Source: an uncultured Micavibrio sp.
GTDB taxonomy: Bacteria; Pseudomonadota; Alphaproteobacteria; Micavibrionales; UBA1664
Assembly (NCBI GenBank): GCA_937896295.1
Contig: CALBME010000086.1
Location: 1 to 39,177, forward strand
DNA length: 39,177 nucleotides
Direction: 5' to 3'
Positions 8,282 to 16,507 of this stretch are shown piece by piece. Both the position numbers and the translations under genes were made by a program. Position 1 is the stretch's first letter; each line of letters begins with the position of its first letter. The notes beneath the pieces were generated by a model, which did no database searches, was not told the DNA's origin, and was given only the letters and a program-made list of their open reading frames with translations.

Positions 8282-9742
8282 TTACGTGTCGGGATAGATT
8301 TTCTGCCATTCGGACGGGCGCTCGGCAAAGGGCACGGCCTTCCAGCCGCGGTTCAGCACGTCCAGCGCGGGGTCCAGGAAAATACCGTCCTGCATGATCG
8401 GTGCACCGTCCAGAATGATTTCACCTTTTTTGCCGTACAGCATGGTGGTGATGTCCCAGTGCAGCAGGCTGCGGTTGCCGTTATCGACTACGACCGGATC
8501 GCCGATGTAATCGGTCATGGTGTAGGCGTCGCCGAGCGCAACATGAAAAGACCCGCCGATTTTTTCCGATAAAAGAATGCTGGTGACGTGACGTTTCAGG
8601 TAAGGGTTGGTGCCGATGCCGATTTCGCCGATACGTCTGGCGCCGTCATCCACCGACAATGCCTTATCCAGATGCTCCTGCCCCTTTTCCGCGCGCGCTC
8701 TGGTAAGCGTGCCGTCTTTGAAGACAAGGGTGATATTCTCAATAATCGCACCGGCCTCTTCCTTGGCTGAAAAACGGCCCTTGGCCACGATGATGCCGTT
8801 GGTGGAATCGATTTTGGGCGCGGAAAAAACCTCCGACCCCGGAATGTTACGTGCGATGACCGAATTGCAGAAGGTGAACCCGTCGATATTCATCGTAAGG
8901 TCGGTTCCATCGGCATTGGTAAAGCGTAATATTTTTCCGGCGTTCAGTTTTTCGATCAGCCTGTACTGCGCTTGCTTGATCAGGTCCCATGGCTGGTCGC
9001 ACATGCGGAAATACAGTTCGGCATAATCCTTATACGGGATGCCGTCGACCTCCGCGTCCCGCTTTGTGGGAATGGATGTCAGAACCGTGCGCAACCGGCC
9101 CGCGAGGACCTTTTCACGCCATGGGCGCAGCAGGTCGCGGTATTGCCGGCTTTTGGCGGTATCGGGCTCGATCAGCGGGCCTTCAGGCAGGTTGTGTTGT
9201 ACGAAAATGCGTGTTGTGACGTTCGCGCGCACGTTCAGAAAATGCGCGGCCAGTGCCTGCAAGGCCGTCTCGTCGGCATATTTGAAAAGAACCGCGGTAA
9301 AATTATCGTCGTAAATGCCGATATCGAAATCGAGTTTGCGCACGGCGCATTTTTCGAACAGTACGGCGCCGATATACCGCGCCTGATCCCCGATCTCGAT
9401 CACCGGCACGTCCTGATCCGACTGCACGATGAACAGCTTATCGGCCAGCGAATCCTGCAGTGCGCGGGGCGCGGGCGTTTCCGCAAAATCGCCCCAGTTC
9501 TGTAAGGGCGCTGCCGCAAGTTCGGTTTTGAAGGCGTCGTTGTGATGAAGGCCGGCGACAAAAATGCGGATCAGGCGGCGTGCCTTTTGTACGGCCCCGA
9601 TGGCGTCATCCGTGTACAGGTCGTGACCGTATGATGCCATCGCCTGCGTGATTTCGGTTTCCCACAGGCCGGGATCGGCGGCAAAGCGGCTTAACAGTGC
9701 AACATCATTTGCAAAATGCGGGGAAACCGATTTGAGAATCAT
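8282..9742 (-). CDS. M29 family aminopeptidase (AmpS/AmpT-like metallopeptidase)
   Basis: This 486-residue protein matches peptidase family M29, cytoplasmic dimeric metal-dependent aminopeptidases with two metals per subunit. Candidate metal ligands and catalytic residues are in place: 'IPGSEVFSAP', 'RRIGEIGIGTNP', 'GGSFHVALGDAY' and 'SLLHWDI', with the final 'EIILDGAPIMQDG'. It is slightly longer than the 400-420 residues of thermophilic members because of an extended N-terminal domain. It lies between a GNAT gene (39 bases upstream) and the HIT gene (10 bases downstream) on the same strand. Confidence 0.92.
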   Translation of the reverse strand: MILKSVSPHFANDVALLSRFAADPGLWETEITQAMASYGHDLYTDDAIGAVQKARRLIRIFVAGLHHNDAFKTELAAAPLQNWGDFAETPAPRALQDSLADKLFIVQSDQDVPVIEIGDQARYIGAVLFEKCAVRKLDFDIGIYDDNFTAVLFKYADETALQALAAHFLNVRANVTTRIFVQHNLPEGPLIEPDTAKSRQYRDLLRPWREKVLAGRLRTVLTSIPTKRDAEVDGIPYKDYAELYFRMCDQPWDLIKQAQYRLIEKLNAGKILRFTNADGTDLTMNIDGFTFCNSVIARNIPGSEVFSAPKIDSTNGIIVAKGRFSAKEEAGAIIENITLVFKDGTLTRARAEKGQEHLDKALSVDDGARRIGEIGIGTNPYLKRHVTSILLSEKIGGSFHVALGDAYTMTDYIGDPVVVDNGNRSLLHWDITTMLYGKKGEIILDGAPIMQDGIFLDPALDVLNRGWKAVPFAERPSEWQKIYPDT

Positions 9743-9781
9743 AAGCCCAATTTATAGGGCTATATCAGGCGCATCAAGGCA

Positions 9782-10324
9782 TCACAGCAATTTGGTGTAA
9801 TACCGGCCCGGCACAAAGGCGCCGTTGATATGCGCATAATAAGGGTGCGTACCGATTTGACGGTATCCGGCAGACTCGTACAGCTTGATGGCGGCGTCCA
9901 TGGTTTCCCGCACATCCAGATTGATGACATTGTGACCCATGTTGCGTGCTTCGCTTTCTGCATGATCCAGAAGCATGCGTGACAGTCCGCGCCCGCGTGC
10001 CCACGGCGATACAAAAAGTCCGGTCAGCTGTACCGCGTGTCTCTGCGCCTCGTTATTCTGTGTCGGGCGGATCAGCTGGCATGTACCGCACACGACACCG
10101 TCGAGACGGGCGAGAAACAGCGCGCGCAGCGGCATGGCCGCCACGCCCTGCCAGAAACGTTCCAGCACATCGCGTGAGGGTAATTCCACCCATCCGAAGC
10201 CGCCGCCTGCCTTGATGGCGGCATCAGTCGCATCGCACAGGTCGTTGAGATCGCTGGACGCAATCGTATGCTCAACGCGTTCGACGGCCAGCAGCGGGCT
10301 TTTATGTTGTACGGATTGTTCCAT
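9782..10324 (-). CDS. GNAT family N-acetyltransferase
   Basis: This 180-residue protein has a GNAT fold. A beta strand 'QLTGLFVSPWARGRGLSRMLLDHAE' contains the acetyl-CoA pyrophosphate loop R-G-x-G-L (motif A). It is followed by 'NLDVRETMDAAIKLYESAGYRQIG' (motif B, with the usual YESAGY). The acceptor cannot be predicted. It is the first gene of the GNAT - M29 peptidase - HIT run on the minus strand. The 80 bases upstream contain a long T-run on the coding strand and no clear terminator. Confidence 0.9.
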   Translation of the reverse strand: MEQSVQHKSPLLAVERVEHTIASSDLNDLCDATDAAIKAGGGFGWVELPSRDVLERFWQGVAAMPLRALFLARLDGVVCGTCQLIRPTQNNEAQRHAVQLTGLFVSPWARGRGLSRMLLDHAESEARNMGHNVINLDVRETMDAAIKLYESAGYRQIGTHPYYAHINGAFVPGRYYTKLL

Positions 10325-10404
10325 TGTTCATTAATGATAGCGCGGAACAGGTGAAAAAAAAGAAAAGGTTTGCTGCAATTGAATATTGCGTTGCCGCACG
10401 TTTT

Positions 10405-11562
10405 TTACTTGGCGGACAGGTGCTGTCCGCGTGCTCCGCGGCGGTGGCCCTTGCGTGGCCGGTCGGCAAAAAGATGCAGCTGGCGCGACGGATTGGCGTC
10501 ACGCGCCTGCCCGCGGGTCAGGCGTTCTGATCCGACCACGCCCATGGCGCTGCGCGTATCGATGGTCAGGGTCAGGAACAGCGGCTTGCCGTGCAATCCG
10601 TGCGGTTGCCCCTCTATCCTGCGTTGTACGTCTTTCAGCTGGTTCGCGGTCATTTTTGGTGTCGCTACCACCCACAGGCGCGGACCCTTGTCCAGCATGG
10701 TCTGGTTGGTGACGGTATAGACATGGGAATCGAGACCCAGCTTGACCTGATATTCGATCGGCGCATGGATCGTCATTTTCTGGCCCCACAGGTCGGAATC
10801 GGTGACGCTGCGCGCCAGTTCCTGTTGCCGCGGTGTGGCCTCGAATAAAAACAGGCGCGGCGTATCGCCATAAAACTGATTCTGCGTGCGGCTGTCGCGC
10901 CAGCGTTTGTAAATCGCATTCACCACGTTCTGGATGCGCGCGGGCTCACCCGCGACGACAAAGCGGGCGCATGACTGCACCGCTTCCTGATTGTTGAAGA
11001 ACAGCTGGTGCAGGCCTTCTTTGCCCTTAAGCTGTTTGGCGACCTGCAGGTAATGCAGGATGTCGGTAATGTCGCGGGCCGGTACCGAAAGCGCGTTGGG
11101 ATGCTGCGACATCCAGGCATCCTTGTGCCAGAGCCCGCTACGCGGGTCGCTGACGGCCGTATTGAAGCGCGCGGCAAGCCCGCCAAAGCCGATTGAAAAA
11201 TTGATGTTCACGCGGATGGGGCGCCCATCCAGCAAGGCCTGTTTGAAGCTGACGACATGTTCCGCCATGTGCGGATCATTCCGGTATTCGCAGTCGGGCG
11301 CATGATCCTCGATCGCATGCGATCGCCAGTGCGGTACGCGCAGCTGGATATTGCCGTTGGCTGGGATCGCCTGCGCCCGGAAGCGGTCCGGCAGGTCGTC
11401 GCTGTCGTTGATGCCAGAGACATGGATAAGCCGCGCGTCGCAGTCGGGGCATCGCACCCGCCCTGCATCGGTCAGTTTGCGGTATTCGTCCTTGGACAAC
11501 TCATCCGCAAGGATGGGGTCGCCGTCGTGACCTTGACTGTCTGTAAGCCGTCCTACAAGCAT
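10405..11562 (-). CDS. Unknown protein with N-terminal CxxC...H...C putative zinc site
   Basis: This 385-residue soluble protein starts with a possible zinc cluster: CPDC at residues 38-41, then a histidine-rich 'PHWRSHAIEDHAPDCEY' about 40 residues on. The layout recalls the N-terminal zinc region of CoiA-like competence/nuclease proteins, but I find no clear nuclease active site, so this is only a resemblance. The middle is helical ('ITDILHYLQVAKQLKG'); strands follow near residue 300 ('RLWVVATPK'), and the tail is strongly basic, which suggests nucleic-acid contact. It diverges from the 643-residue gene at 11714. Confidence 0.7.
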   Translation of the reverse strand: MLVGRLTDSQGHDGDPILADELSKDEYRKLTDAGRVRCPDCDARLIHVSGINDSDDLPDRFRAQAIPANGNIQLRVPHWRSHAIEDHAPDCEYRNDPHMAEHVVSFKQALLDGRPIRVNINFSIGFGGLAARFNTAVSDPRSGLWHKDAWMSQHPNALSVPARDITDILHYLQVAKQLKGKEGLHQLFFNNQEAVQSCARFVVAGEPARIQNVVNAIYKRWRDSRTQNQFYGDTPRLFLFEATPRQQELARSVTDSDLWGQKMTIHAPIEYQVKLGLDSHVYTVTNQTMLDKGPRLWVVATPKMTANQLKDVQRRIEGQPHGLHGKPLFLTLTIDTRSAMGVVGSERLTRGQARDANPSRQLHLFADRPRKGHRRGARGQHLSAK

Positions 11563-11713
11563 GCCTGTCTGTATATTCTATGTAAAATAAAATTACAAAT
11601 TCAGCGTCTTAACCATTTCTAACTAACCCGCGTCGTCCTATCCGGCAACCATTCCTTGCGCTTTCGGGATGTCCTGTGCTTGCATCAAACAAAAAGAAGA
11701 ACAGGGAATTTCA

Positions 11714-13645
11714 ATGAGTAAGGGGCTTGAACCCGAAGATTGTCTTCGCGGCCACCAGATCATTCCGACCGCCCGCATCGAGGCCATGCTCCGGCGTGAG
11801 GGCTTCGAGCTGCGCGATAATCACGGCGGCACCTCGCATCGCCGCTATATTCATAACAGGTATCATGAGATCGCGCTCAACGTCATCGCGGGTACTGACA
11901 AGCGGGATACACAGGTAAGGGCGGCCAAGGCTGTTATGCATGTCCGCGCCCTTGGTCATAAAAAAACGCCTTCCCCTCATGATCTCTGGCTGCGGCAGGT
12001 GGCGGCATCTATCGATTCCGCACGCGAAAGTTATGACATCGCAGAAGACGCACTCATCGTCACGCTCCCCGATCAGCCGCTGATTGGCATGACAGTGCCG
12101 TTTGATGTATGCGCGGCCACCGCGGTGCAGCTGATTGAAACCATGCGCCGCAACGCGCGCGACGTCACGCAAACGCTGGATCGGTTGGGCCGGGAATACG
12201 GCATCCTGACGGAAACTGACCCGGACAACACCCTGCACGCCTATCATCCCGCATGGCGCACCGCCATTCACCTGAAACCTTTCGGTGAAACGGATAGGGA
12301 TCCGCTGGTCATTCTCGCTGGGTGGGAAGACATCTTGCGCGAACAAAAACAGGTCAGCGAAAAAACAACGGCGCTGGAGAAAATGGCGTCCATGCTTGCG
12401 GCCCGCTGGCCGGATGATGAAATCGTGATCGCGCATGGGACTGTCGTGGTTCGCGACGGCGCATGGCCAGAAATGGGAATCACCCTGACGTTGAAGACCA
12501 CGCCCGCGGACATCGATGCAAAATACCGGCGTCTCAAAAAAAACGCGCATGATTTTGCCGCGCGCATCGGCAGGCTGGAAAACGAATTCGAATTCAGGAC
12601 GCGCCGGGGGAAAAAGCGAAGCTTTTATATCGACCACATGGTGTACGAACACATGTCGGCCGTCATTCACCGCTATGGGCGCGGCGGCGACAACCGCAAG
12701 GCCTTCGACGTTCTCGCGCGTCTTGAAGAAGCCGTGTGTGAACGGGATAAGGAATTCAAGGCGAATGAAAGCGACGCCGGTTCCATCCGCATCCATTGCA
12801 AGAATTATACAACCCGCGAACAGGACGGGCTTCTCGTGCACGATGGCGATTTTTATCAGCCGGGCACGCGCCACCGCCAGCGCATACATTTTGTCGAAAC
12901 ACCGCAGGGTCGGCGCTCTATCGCACAGGACAGCGCCCTTTATCAGACCCTTCTGCTGGCGTGTACCCATGACTTTGAGCATGCGGTCCGTGCACAGGGT
13001 TTTCGGGCGGAACGTATTCCCGGCGGCCTGAGGCTGACTCACATGTATTATGACGGTATCAGTGTGGATATGCCGCATTATGACGAAGTGCGCGGCATGG
13101 TCGGCGGATTTAAGGCATTGGGTGAAAAATGCCTGCATGCGCGTGATTTCAAAGCCGTGCTGGCCGAATACGTGGAAGCCCAGAAACGCACGTTTGACGG
13201 TTTCCTGGGTGTAATGAAAGAGGCAAACAGGCTGACCCGCATCCGTTTCCAGGAACTGGACGCAGAATTCAGGGCGCTGAACGCCGAGCTCGAGAAAAAA
13301 TACGGCTATAAATGCAGGCAGATGGGCGCGGGAAAAAATGCGTATCTGCAATATATGGTGATGGGCAAGCCGCGCGGGCTTGGCCCTGCGCAATTCACGG
13401 TGCCCGTCGCCTGCATCGGCGAAAAGGGGCATGAACTGCACCTCTTCACGCCCGAAACGATAAAGACCCTGCGCGATCTTCTCGCAAAACAGCATCCTCC
13501 GGCACCATTCAGGGCCGCGCCTTCAAGGCCGCAGAGAGCGATCATGGATGCGATTTTATCGCTGTCGCCGCAGAAAGATATAAAAGGCCCCGTGGCCGCC
13601 GTCCCGCTGCCGCGCGGGAACAGCCTTCAGCACAAAATCTTTTAA
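11714..13645 (+). CDS. Unknown 643-residue protein with HicA-like N-terminal unit and divergent internal repeats
   Basis: The start at 11714 is preferred over an upstream in-frame ATG (11669) because AGGGAA lies about seven bases before it. Residues about 18-80 (ARIEAMLRREGFELRDNHGG, then SHRRYIH) have the layout of HicA/YcfA-type double-stranded-RNA-binding toxins: helix, 'GFEL', then a Gly-rich turn and an S-H-R-x-Y strand. Related layouts recur further on ('LENEFEFRTRRG', 'VRAQGFRAERIPGG', 'LEKKYGYKCRQMG'), each followed by a Y/H-rich strand. No signal peptide or membrane segment is seen. A role in RNA or nucleotide binding is inference only. The last 90 bases overlap the converging Smr gene. 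Confidence 0.75.
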   Translation: MSKGLEPEDCLRGHQIIPTARIEAMLRREGFELRDNHGGTSHRRYIHNRYHEIALNVIAGTDKRDTQVRAAKAVMHVRALGHKKTPSPHDLWLRQVAASIDSARESYDIAEDALIVTLPDQPLIGMTVPFDVCAATAVQLIETMRRNARDVTQTLDRLGREYGILTETDPDNTLHAYHPAWRTAIHLKPFGETDRDPLVILAGWEDILREQKQVSEKTTALEKMASMLAARWPDDEIVIAHGTVVVRDGAWPEMGITLTLKTTPADIDAKYRRLKKNAHDFAARIGRLENEFEFRTRRGKKRSFYIDHMVYEHMSAVIHRYGRGGDNRKAFDVLARLEEAVCERDKEFKANESDAGSIRIHCKNYTTREQDGLLVHDGDFYQPGTRHRQRIHFVETPQGRRSIAQDSALYQTLLLACTHDFEHAVRAQGFRAERIPGGLRLTHMYYDGISVDMPHYDEVRGMVGGFKALGEKCLHARDFKAVLAEYVEAQKRTFDGFLGVMKEANRLTRIRFQELDAEFRALNAELEKKYGYKCRQMGAGKNAYLQYMVMGKPRGLGPAQFTVPVACIGEKGHELHLFTPETIKTLRDLLAKQHPPAPFRAAPSRPQRAIMDAILSLSPQKDIKGPVAAVPLPRGNSLQHKIF

Positions 13646-14074
13646 GGGCGCCTCGTTGACCCATTCCTGAATGCGCGCGCGTAGAATGCCGCGCCCGTCT
13701 TTACCTTTGCCGGTAATCGCAAGAACGCATCGGTAACCCCGCCTGCGCGCCTCGCTTAGAAAACGTAAAAAAGCATCATGTGCTGCCGCCTGGCCATGTC
13801 CGTGCAGGTCGATGGTGGCCTCGATCTCCATCTGCCCGCGCACCAGTTTCTGTTCCGTGCGCCGGTCCATGTCCCGGCCTTGCGGGGCTGTCATCACGGG
13901 CGTTCTGACGGGAGCTGCCCGGGCGGCGGCGGTGCGCGGCGCGGCCTTGACCGTGCCGGTGGGCGACAGCGGCGGGGCAGGGGCCTTGCGGCCTTTCAGC
14001 GGCGTGATGTCGGCTGCGACCAGGGCCCAGAGCCCTTCTTCATCAACCCCTCCGTCTTTGCCGCGCCGTGCCAT
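13556..14074 (-). CDS. Smr/MutS2-type domain protein
   Basis: The protein is 172 residues from the ATG at 14074; the frame extends to a TTG at 14098, which is less likely. A Pro/Ala-rich N-terminal half leads to an Smr domain at about residues 90-170. It carries the signature 'IDLHGHGQAAAHDAFLRFL' and 'VLAITGKGKDGRGILR', ending in 'GHGAFYIFLRR'. Smr domains are nucleases or nucleic-acid binders; stand-alone short forms are common in alphaproteobacteria near secB/tim44, and their role is not settled. It overlaps the preceding gene's 3' end on the opposite strand. Confidence 0.9.
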   Translation of the reverse strand: MARRGKDGGVDEEGLWALVAADITPLKGRKAPAPPLSPTGTVKAAPRTAAARAAPVRTPVMTAPQGRDMDRRTEQKLVRGQMEIEATIDLHGHGQAAAHDAFLRFLSEARRRGYRCVLAITGKGKDGRGILRARIQEWVNEAPLKDFVLKAVPARQRDGGHGAFYIFLRRQR

Positions 14075-14099
14075 GTGCGTGCCACATCTCTCTTCCAAA

Positions 14100-14127
14100 A
14101 TGACTATTCCTGCATTAACGATATAAT
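14100..14127 (+). promoter_or_regulatory. Sigma70-type promoter for the 14158 gene pair
   Basis: A perfect TATAAT (14122-14127) is preceded, with 16 bases between, by ATGACT (14100-14105; four of six matches). The predicted start near 14134 leaves about 24 bases of leader before the ATG at 14158. Confidence 0.5.
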
Positions 14128-14157
14128 ACCCGCCACGTCAAAGATGGAATATATCCG

Positions 14158-14922
14158 ATGATCCGCGCGCTGATGCTTGTATGTGCCCTTATGCTGGCGA
14201 CGCCCGCCTTTGCACAGACCGCGCCCGTCCCCGGGGCCAATGCGCCGGTGACCGCCCCCGTAACGCCGGACCCTGGCCCGCCGCTGCTGATGCTGACGCG
14301 GGGCAAGCCCACCCATCCCGAACGTCTGGTCATGCTCTGGTACAAAATGGTCGGGCAGACGCCGGACTTCATGGCGTGGGCCAAAAAGTCGCCTTTCCTG
14401 AAAAAGGCGCATGCTGATGATTACGACACCATCGTCAACAACGAAACCAACCGCCTTCAGCAGGAATGGAACGAATTCGATCCCACCGATATGATCAACG
14501 TGCAGGTGCGGATCAATCTGAACCGTTACAGCACGCTTCAGGAAATGCTGACGCTTAATGAATTCACGCCCAGCACGTTTTTCAGCTTCATGATGTACGA
14601 CATCAATGTCGCCATCGTTCCGCAAGGCATTGCCGAATTTCACAAAATGAAAAAGTCCAAGGCCGAAATGAACACGATGCTGGAAAAGGCGGGCGGCGGA
14701 CAGGTCACTGCTGAAATCCTTCTCAAGCCCATTCAGGCCGACAGCAAGACGCCGTTTCGCCACAACAAGCTTTCCTACTGGCTGATCCTTGGTAAGATTC
14801 AGGAAATGCGCTTCTGGTCTACGGCCAATAATCAGGACACGTTGTTGTGGATGCACCGTGCCGATGACTATCATCCGGCTGAGGATAAAAGCCTTCTCGA
14901 TCTCAAGGCGGGCGCCCAATGA
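14158..14922 (+). CDS. Exported protein of unknown function
   Basis: This 254-residue protein has a clear Sec signal peptide (IRALMLVCALMLATPAFA, cleavage after AFA at about residue 19) and a Pro/Ala linker. A globular domain follows from about residue 45 ('HPERLVMLWYKMVGQTPDF', 'NRLQQEWNEFDPTDMINVQV', 'FSFMMYDINVAIVP'). The mature part has no cysteine and no catalytic motif I recognise; I think of DUF4852-type periplasmic proteins but cannot verify it. It overlaps the next gene by four bases (ATGA), so the two are coupled. Confidence 0.78.
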   Translation: MIRALMLVCALMLATPAFAQTAPVPGANAPVTAPVTPDPGPPLLMLTRGKPTHPERLVMLWYKMVGQTPDFMAWAKKSPFLKKAHADDYDTIVNNETNRLQQEWNEFDPTDMINVQVRINLNRYSTLQEMLTLNEFTPSTFFSFMMYDINVAIVPQGIAEFHKMKKSKAEMNTMLEKAGGGQVTAEILLKPIQADSKTPFRHNKLSYWLILGKIQEMRFWSTANNQDTLLWMHRADDYHPAEDKSLLDLKAGAQ

Positions 14923-15482
14923 TATCGCGCATCGACCAGCAGCCGAATATTCCAAAGGCGCCGGTCGATCCGCGCAAGACGGATGAATCGGATACAAGGC
15001 AGGCGCTGCACCGTCACGATCCTGAATTCTATAAAAAGAAAGATGACGATCAGGAGCAACCCGGCTTCCGCGACCCTTACGAGGATCTCACGGACGTCTC
15101 CGTACCGGCACTTAAAAATTTCCTGATGAATCTTCTCGATAAAATCGGCGGAATGAGCGCCCCGTCGCCGCAACAGGTGCCTTCCGCCGATCAGACGCGC
15201 GCGGCATCGTCGCCGCAGGCTGCGGCTGCTGTCAGCGCTTATCAGACCGGCGCGCGGCGCGGCGTTTCAACCCCGCCGCCGCTCGCCCCGGTGCCGGTAT
15301 CCGACGCCCCGGCTACGGCATTCGAACAGGCGGCTGCGGGACTTGAGCGCGCCGACGTGCTGGAACTGATCCGCGAACTTGACCGCCTGTATGGCGATGG
15401 CATCACCGCCATCGCGCTGGAAAAGGGCGATGGCTTCCTTGCGTCAATTCGCGCAGGGATAGATCGGGCGCGTGGCATTTAA
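14919..15482 (+). CDS. Small cytoplasmic protein of unknown function
   Basis: This 187-residue protein is translationally coupled to the exported protein before it. The N-terminal 50 residues are highly charged (PEFYKKKDDDQEQPGF). A short amphipathic helix (VPALKNFLMNLLDKIGG) precedes a Pro/Ala/Ser-rich linker at about 85-130, and the C-terminus is a helical domain (ADVLELIRELDRLYGDGITA). It has no signal peptide or membrane segment and I recognise no family. Its layout suits a protein-interaction or assembly factor, but that is only a guess. Confidence 0.7.
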   Translation: MISRIDQQPNIPKAPVDPRKTDESDTRQALHRHDPEFYKKKDDDQEQPGFRDPYEDLTDVSVPALKNFLMNLLDKIGGMSAPSPQQVPSADQTRAASSPQAAAAVSAYQTGARRGVSTPPPLAPVPVSDAPATAFEQAAAGLERADVLELIRELDRLYGDGITAIALEKGDGFLASIRAGIDRARGI

Positions 15483-15493
15483 TCCTAAAAAAT

Positions 15494-15680
15494 AACTGAC
15501 GCATTCTGATACGATTCAGATAGAATCAGTTTCAGGTACAGTCATCGTCAGTTTTCAAGGGGCTCCCCCGTATTGACCAATTTGTTGCACCTCTCCTTCA
15601 GTTTCTCCGGCACCGGTCCGGGTGCGCCTTCTGCAAAATACGCTGTGATCCAAAACCTCCCTGTCATGGAGGTTTTTTGC
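15494..15680 (+). ncRNA. Candidate structured leader or small RNA upstream of phoH
   Basis: This non-coding gap (15,483-15,736) holds nested inverted repeats. AACTGACG (15494-15501) pairs with CGTCAGTT (15546-15553) around an inner CTGAT/ATCAG hairpin. Next come GGGGCTCCCC, a GGCACC/GGTGCGCC stem, and a terminator-like hairpin with six Ts at its end. Pyrimidine-rich CCTCTCC and ACCTCC stretches resemble anti-Shine-Dalgarno segments. I match no known RNA family. It could be an independent small RNA or an attenuating leader for phoH. Confidence 0.35.
15652..15680 (+). terminator. Rho-independent terminator upstream of phoH
   Basis: AAAACCTCC (15652-15660) pairs with GGAGGTTTT (15668-15676) across a seven-base loop, and the T-run continues to 15678. 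It lies about 57 bases before the phoH start and after the 187-residue gene, so it either ends that operon or an RNA in the gap, or attenuates phoH. Confidence 0.7.
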
Positions 15681-15736
15681 ATTTAAGTCCTTTCGCCTGA
15701 CTCTGTCCTTCAAACCCCTACAAAGGAAACCGCCCT

Positions 15737-16498
15737 ATGTCGAAAATGTCCCGGAAAGAAAAGCACGCCAACTTCCGCAGCATTAAGGGTGGCAAGGACC
15801 GCCTGACCGGAGGGTCCGCCTTCAACGACACCTGGGATCCGATGGCCGAGGAAATCGACCGCAACCGCGACCAGTCCTATATCAAGCGCGTCAAGCCCCG
15901 CACCGAAGGACAGAAAGTGCTGATGGATGCGATCAACGAACATGCCATGACGCTGGCCATCGGGCCCGCGGGTTCGGGCAAGACGTATCTGGCCATTTCC
16001 GCCGCGGTGGAGGCGCTGGAAGACAACAAGATCGACCGTATCATTCTGTCGCGCCCCGCGATGGAGGCTGGTGAAAGCATCGGATACCTGCCCGGCGACA
16101 TGCACGAAAAAATGGCGCCGTATCTGCGTCCGCTTTACGACGCCCTTGGCGATCGCCTCGGCGGCAAGCGCGTGCGTCAGTACATGGACGAAGGCACGAT
16201 TGAAATCGCGCCGATCGGGTTCATGCGCGGACGTACGCTCAACAATGCCTTCATCGTGGTCGACGAGGCGCAGAACTGCACCTTCCAGCAGCTTAAAATG
16301 CTGCTCTCGCGTCTGGGCTGGAACTCCACCATGGTGGTCACGGGCGATCCGGACCAGAGCGATCTTCTGCCCGGCATGTCGGGTCTTGCCCAGGTGGCGG
16401 CCAAGCTTGAGAACTGCCGGAATGTAGGCATCGTCAATCTGAAGGCGTGTGACATTGTCCGCCATCCGCTGGTTGCCGAAATGCTGGCAGTGCTTTAA
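15737..16498 (+). CDS. PhoH family ATPase
   Basis: This 253-residue P-loop ATPase of the PhoH family has Walker A GPAGSGKT at residues 76-83. 'RIILSRPAMEAGESIGYLPGD' is a PhoH signature, and Walker B is 'AFIVVDEAQNCT', followed by 'GDPDQSDL'. PhoH proteins are RNA-associated ATPases, often with YbeY, but their exact role is unresolved. This one lacks the N-terminal KH-like extension of the ~330-residue YbeZ form and instead starts with a short basic stretch. It is not next to ybeY. TAA is followed nine bases later by the SCO1 gene's GTG start. Confidence 0.93.
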   Translation: MSKMSRKEKHANFRSIKGGKDRLTGGSAFNDTWDPMAEEIDRNRDQSYIKRVKPRTEGQKVLMDAINEHAMTLAIGPAGSGKTYLAISAAVEALEDNKIDRIILSRPAMEAGESIGYLPGDMHEKMAPYLRPLYDALGDRLGGKRVRQYMDEGTIEIAPIGFMRGRTLNNAFIVVDEAQNCTFQQLKMLLSRLGWNSTMVVTGDPDQSDLLPGMSGLAQVAAKLENCRNVGIVNLKACDIVRHPLVAEMLAVL

Positions 16499-16507
16499 AT
16501 AGCGGGT

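Noticed and set aside
11711..13495. A 594-codon antisense frame under the 643-residue gene
   Set aside because: Same composition effect; no ribosome-binding site or recognisable protein. The plus strand has a good start.
15573..15686. A 37-codon open frame starting with TTG in the gap before phoH
   Set aside because: It runs straight through the terminator hairpin and its T-run, has a poor start and no recognisable peptide; hairpin structure explains the sequence better.
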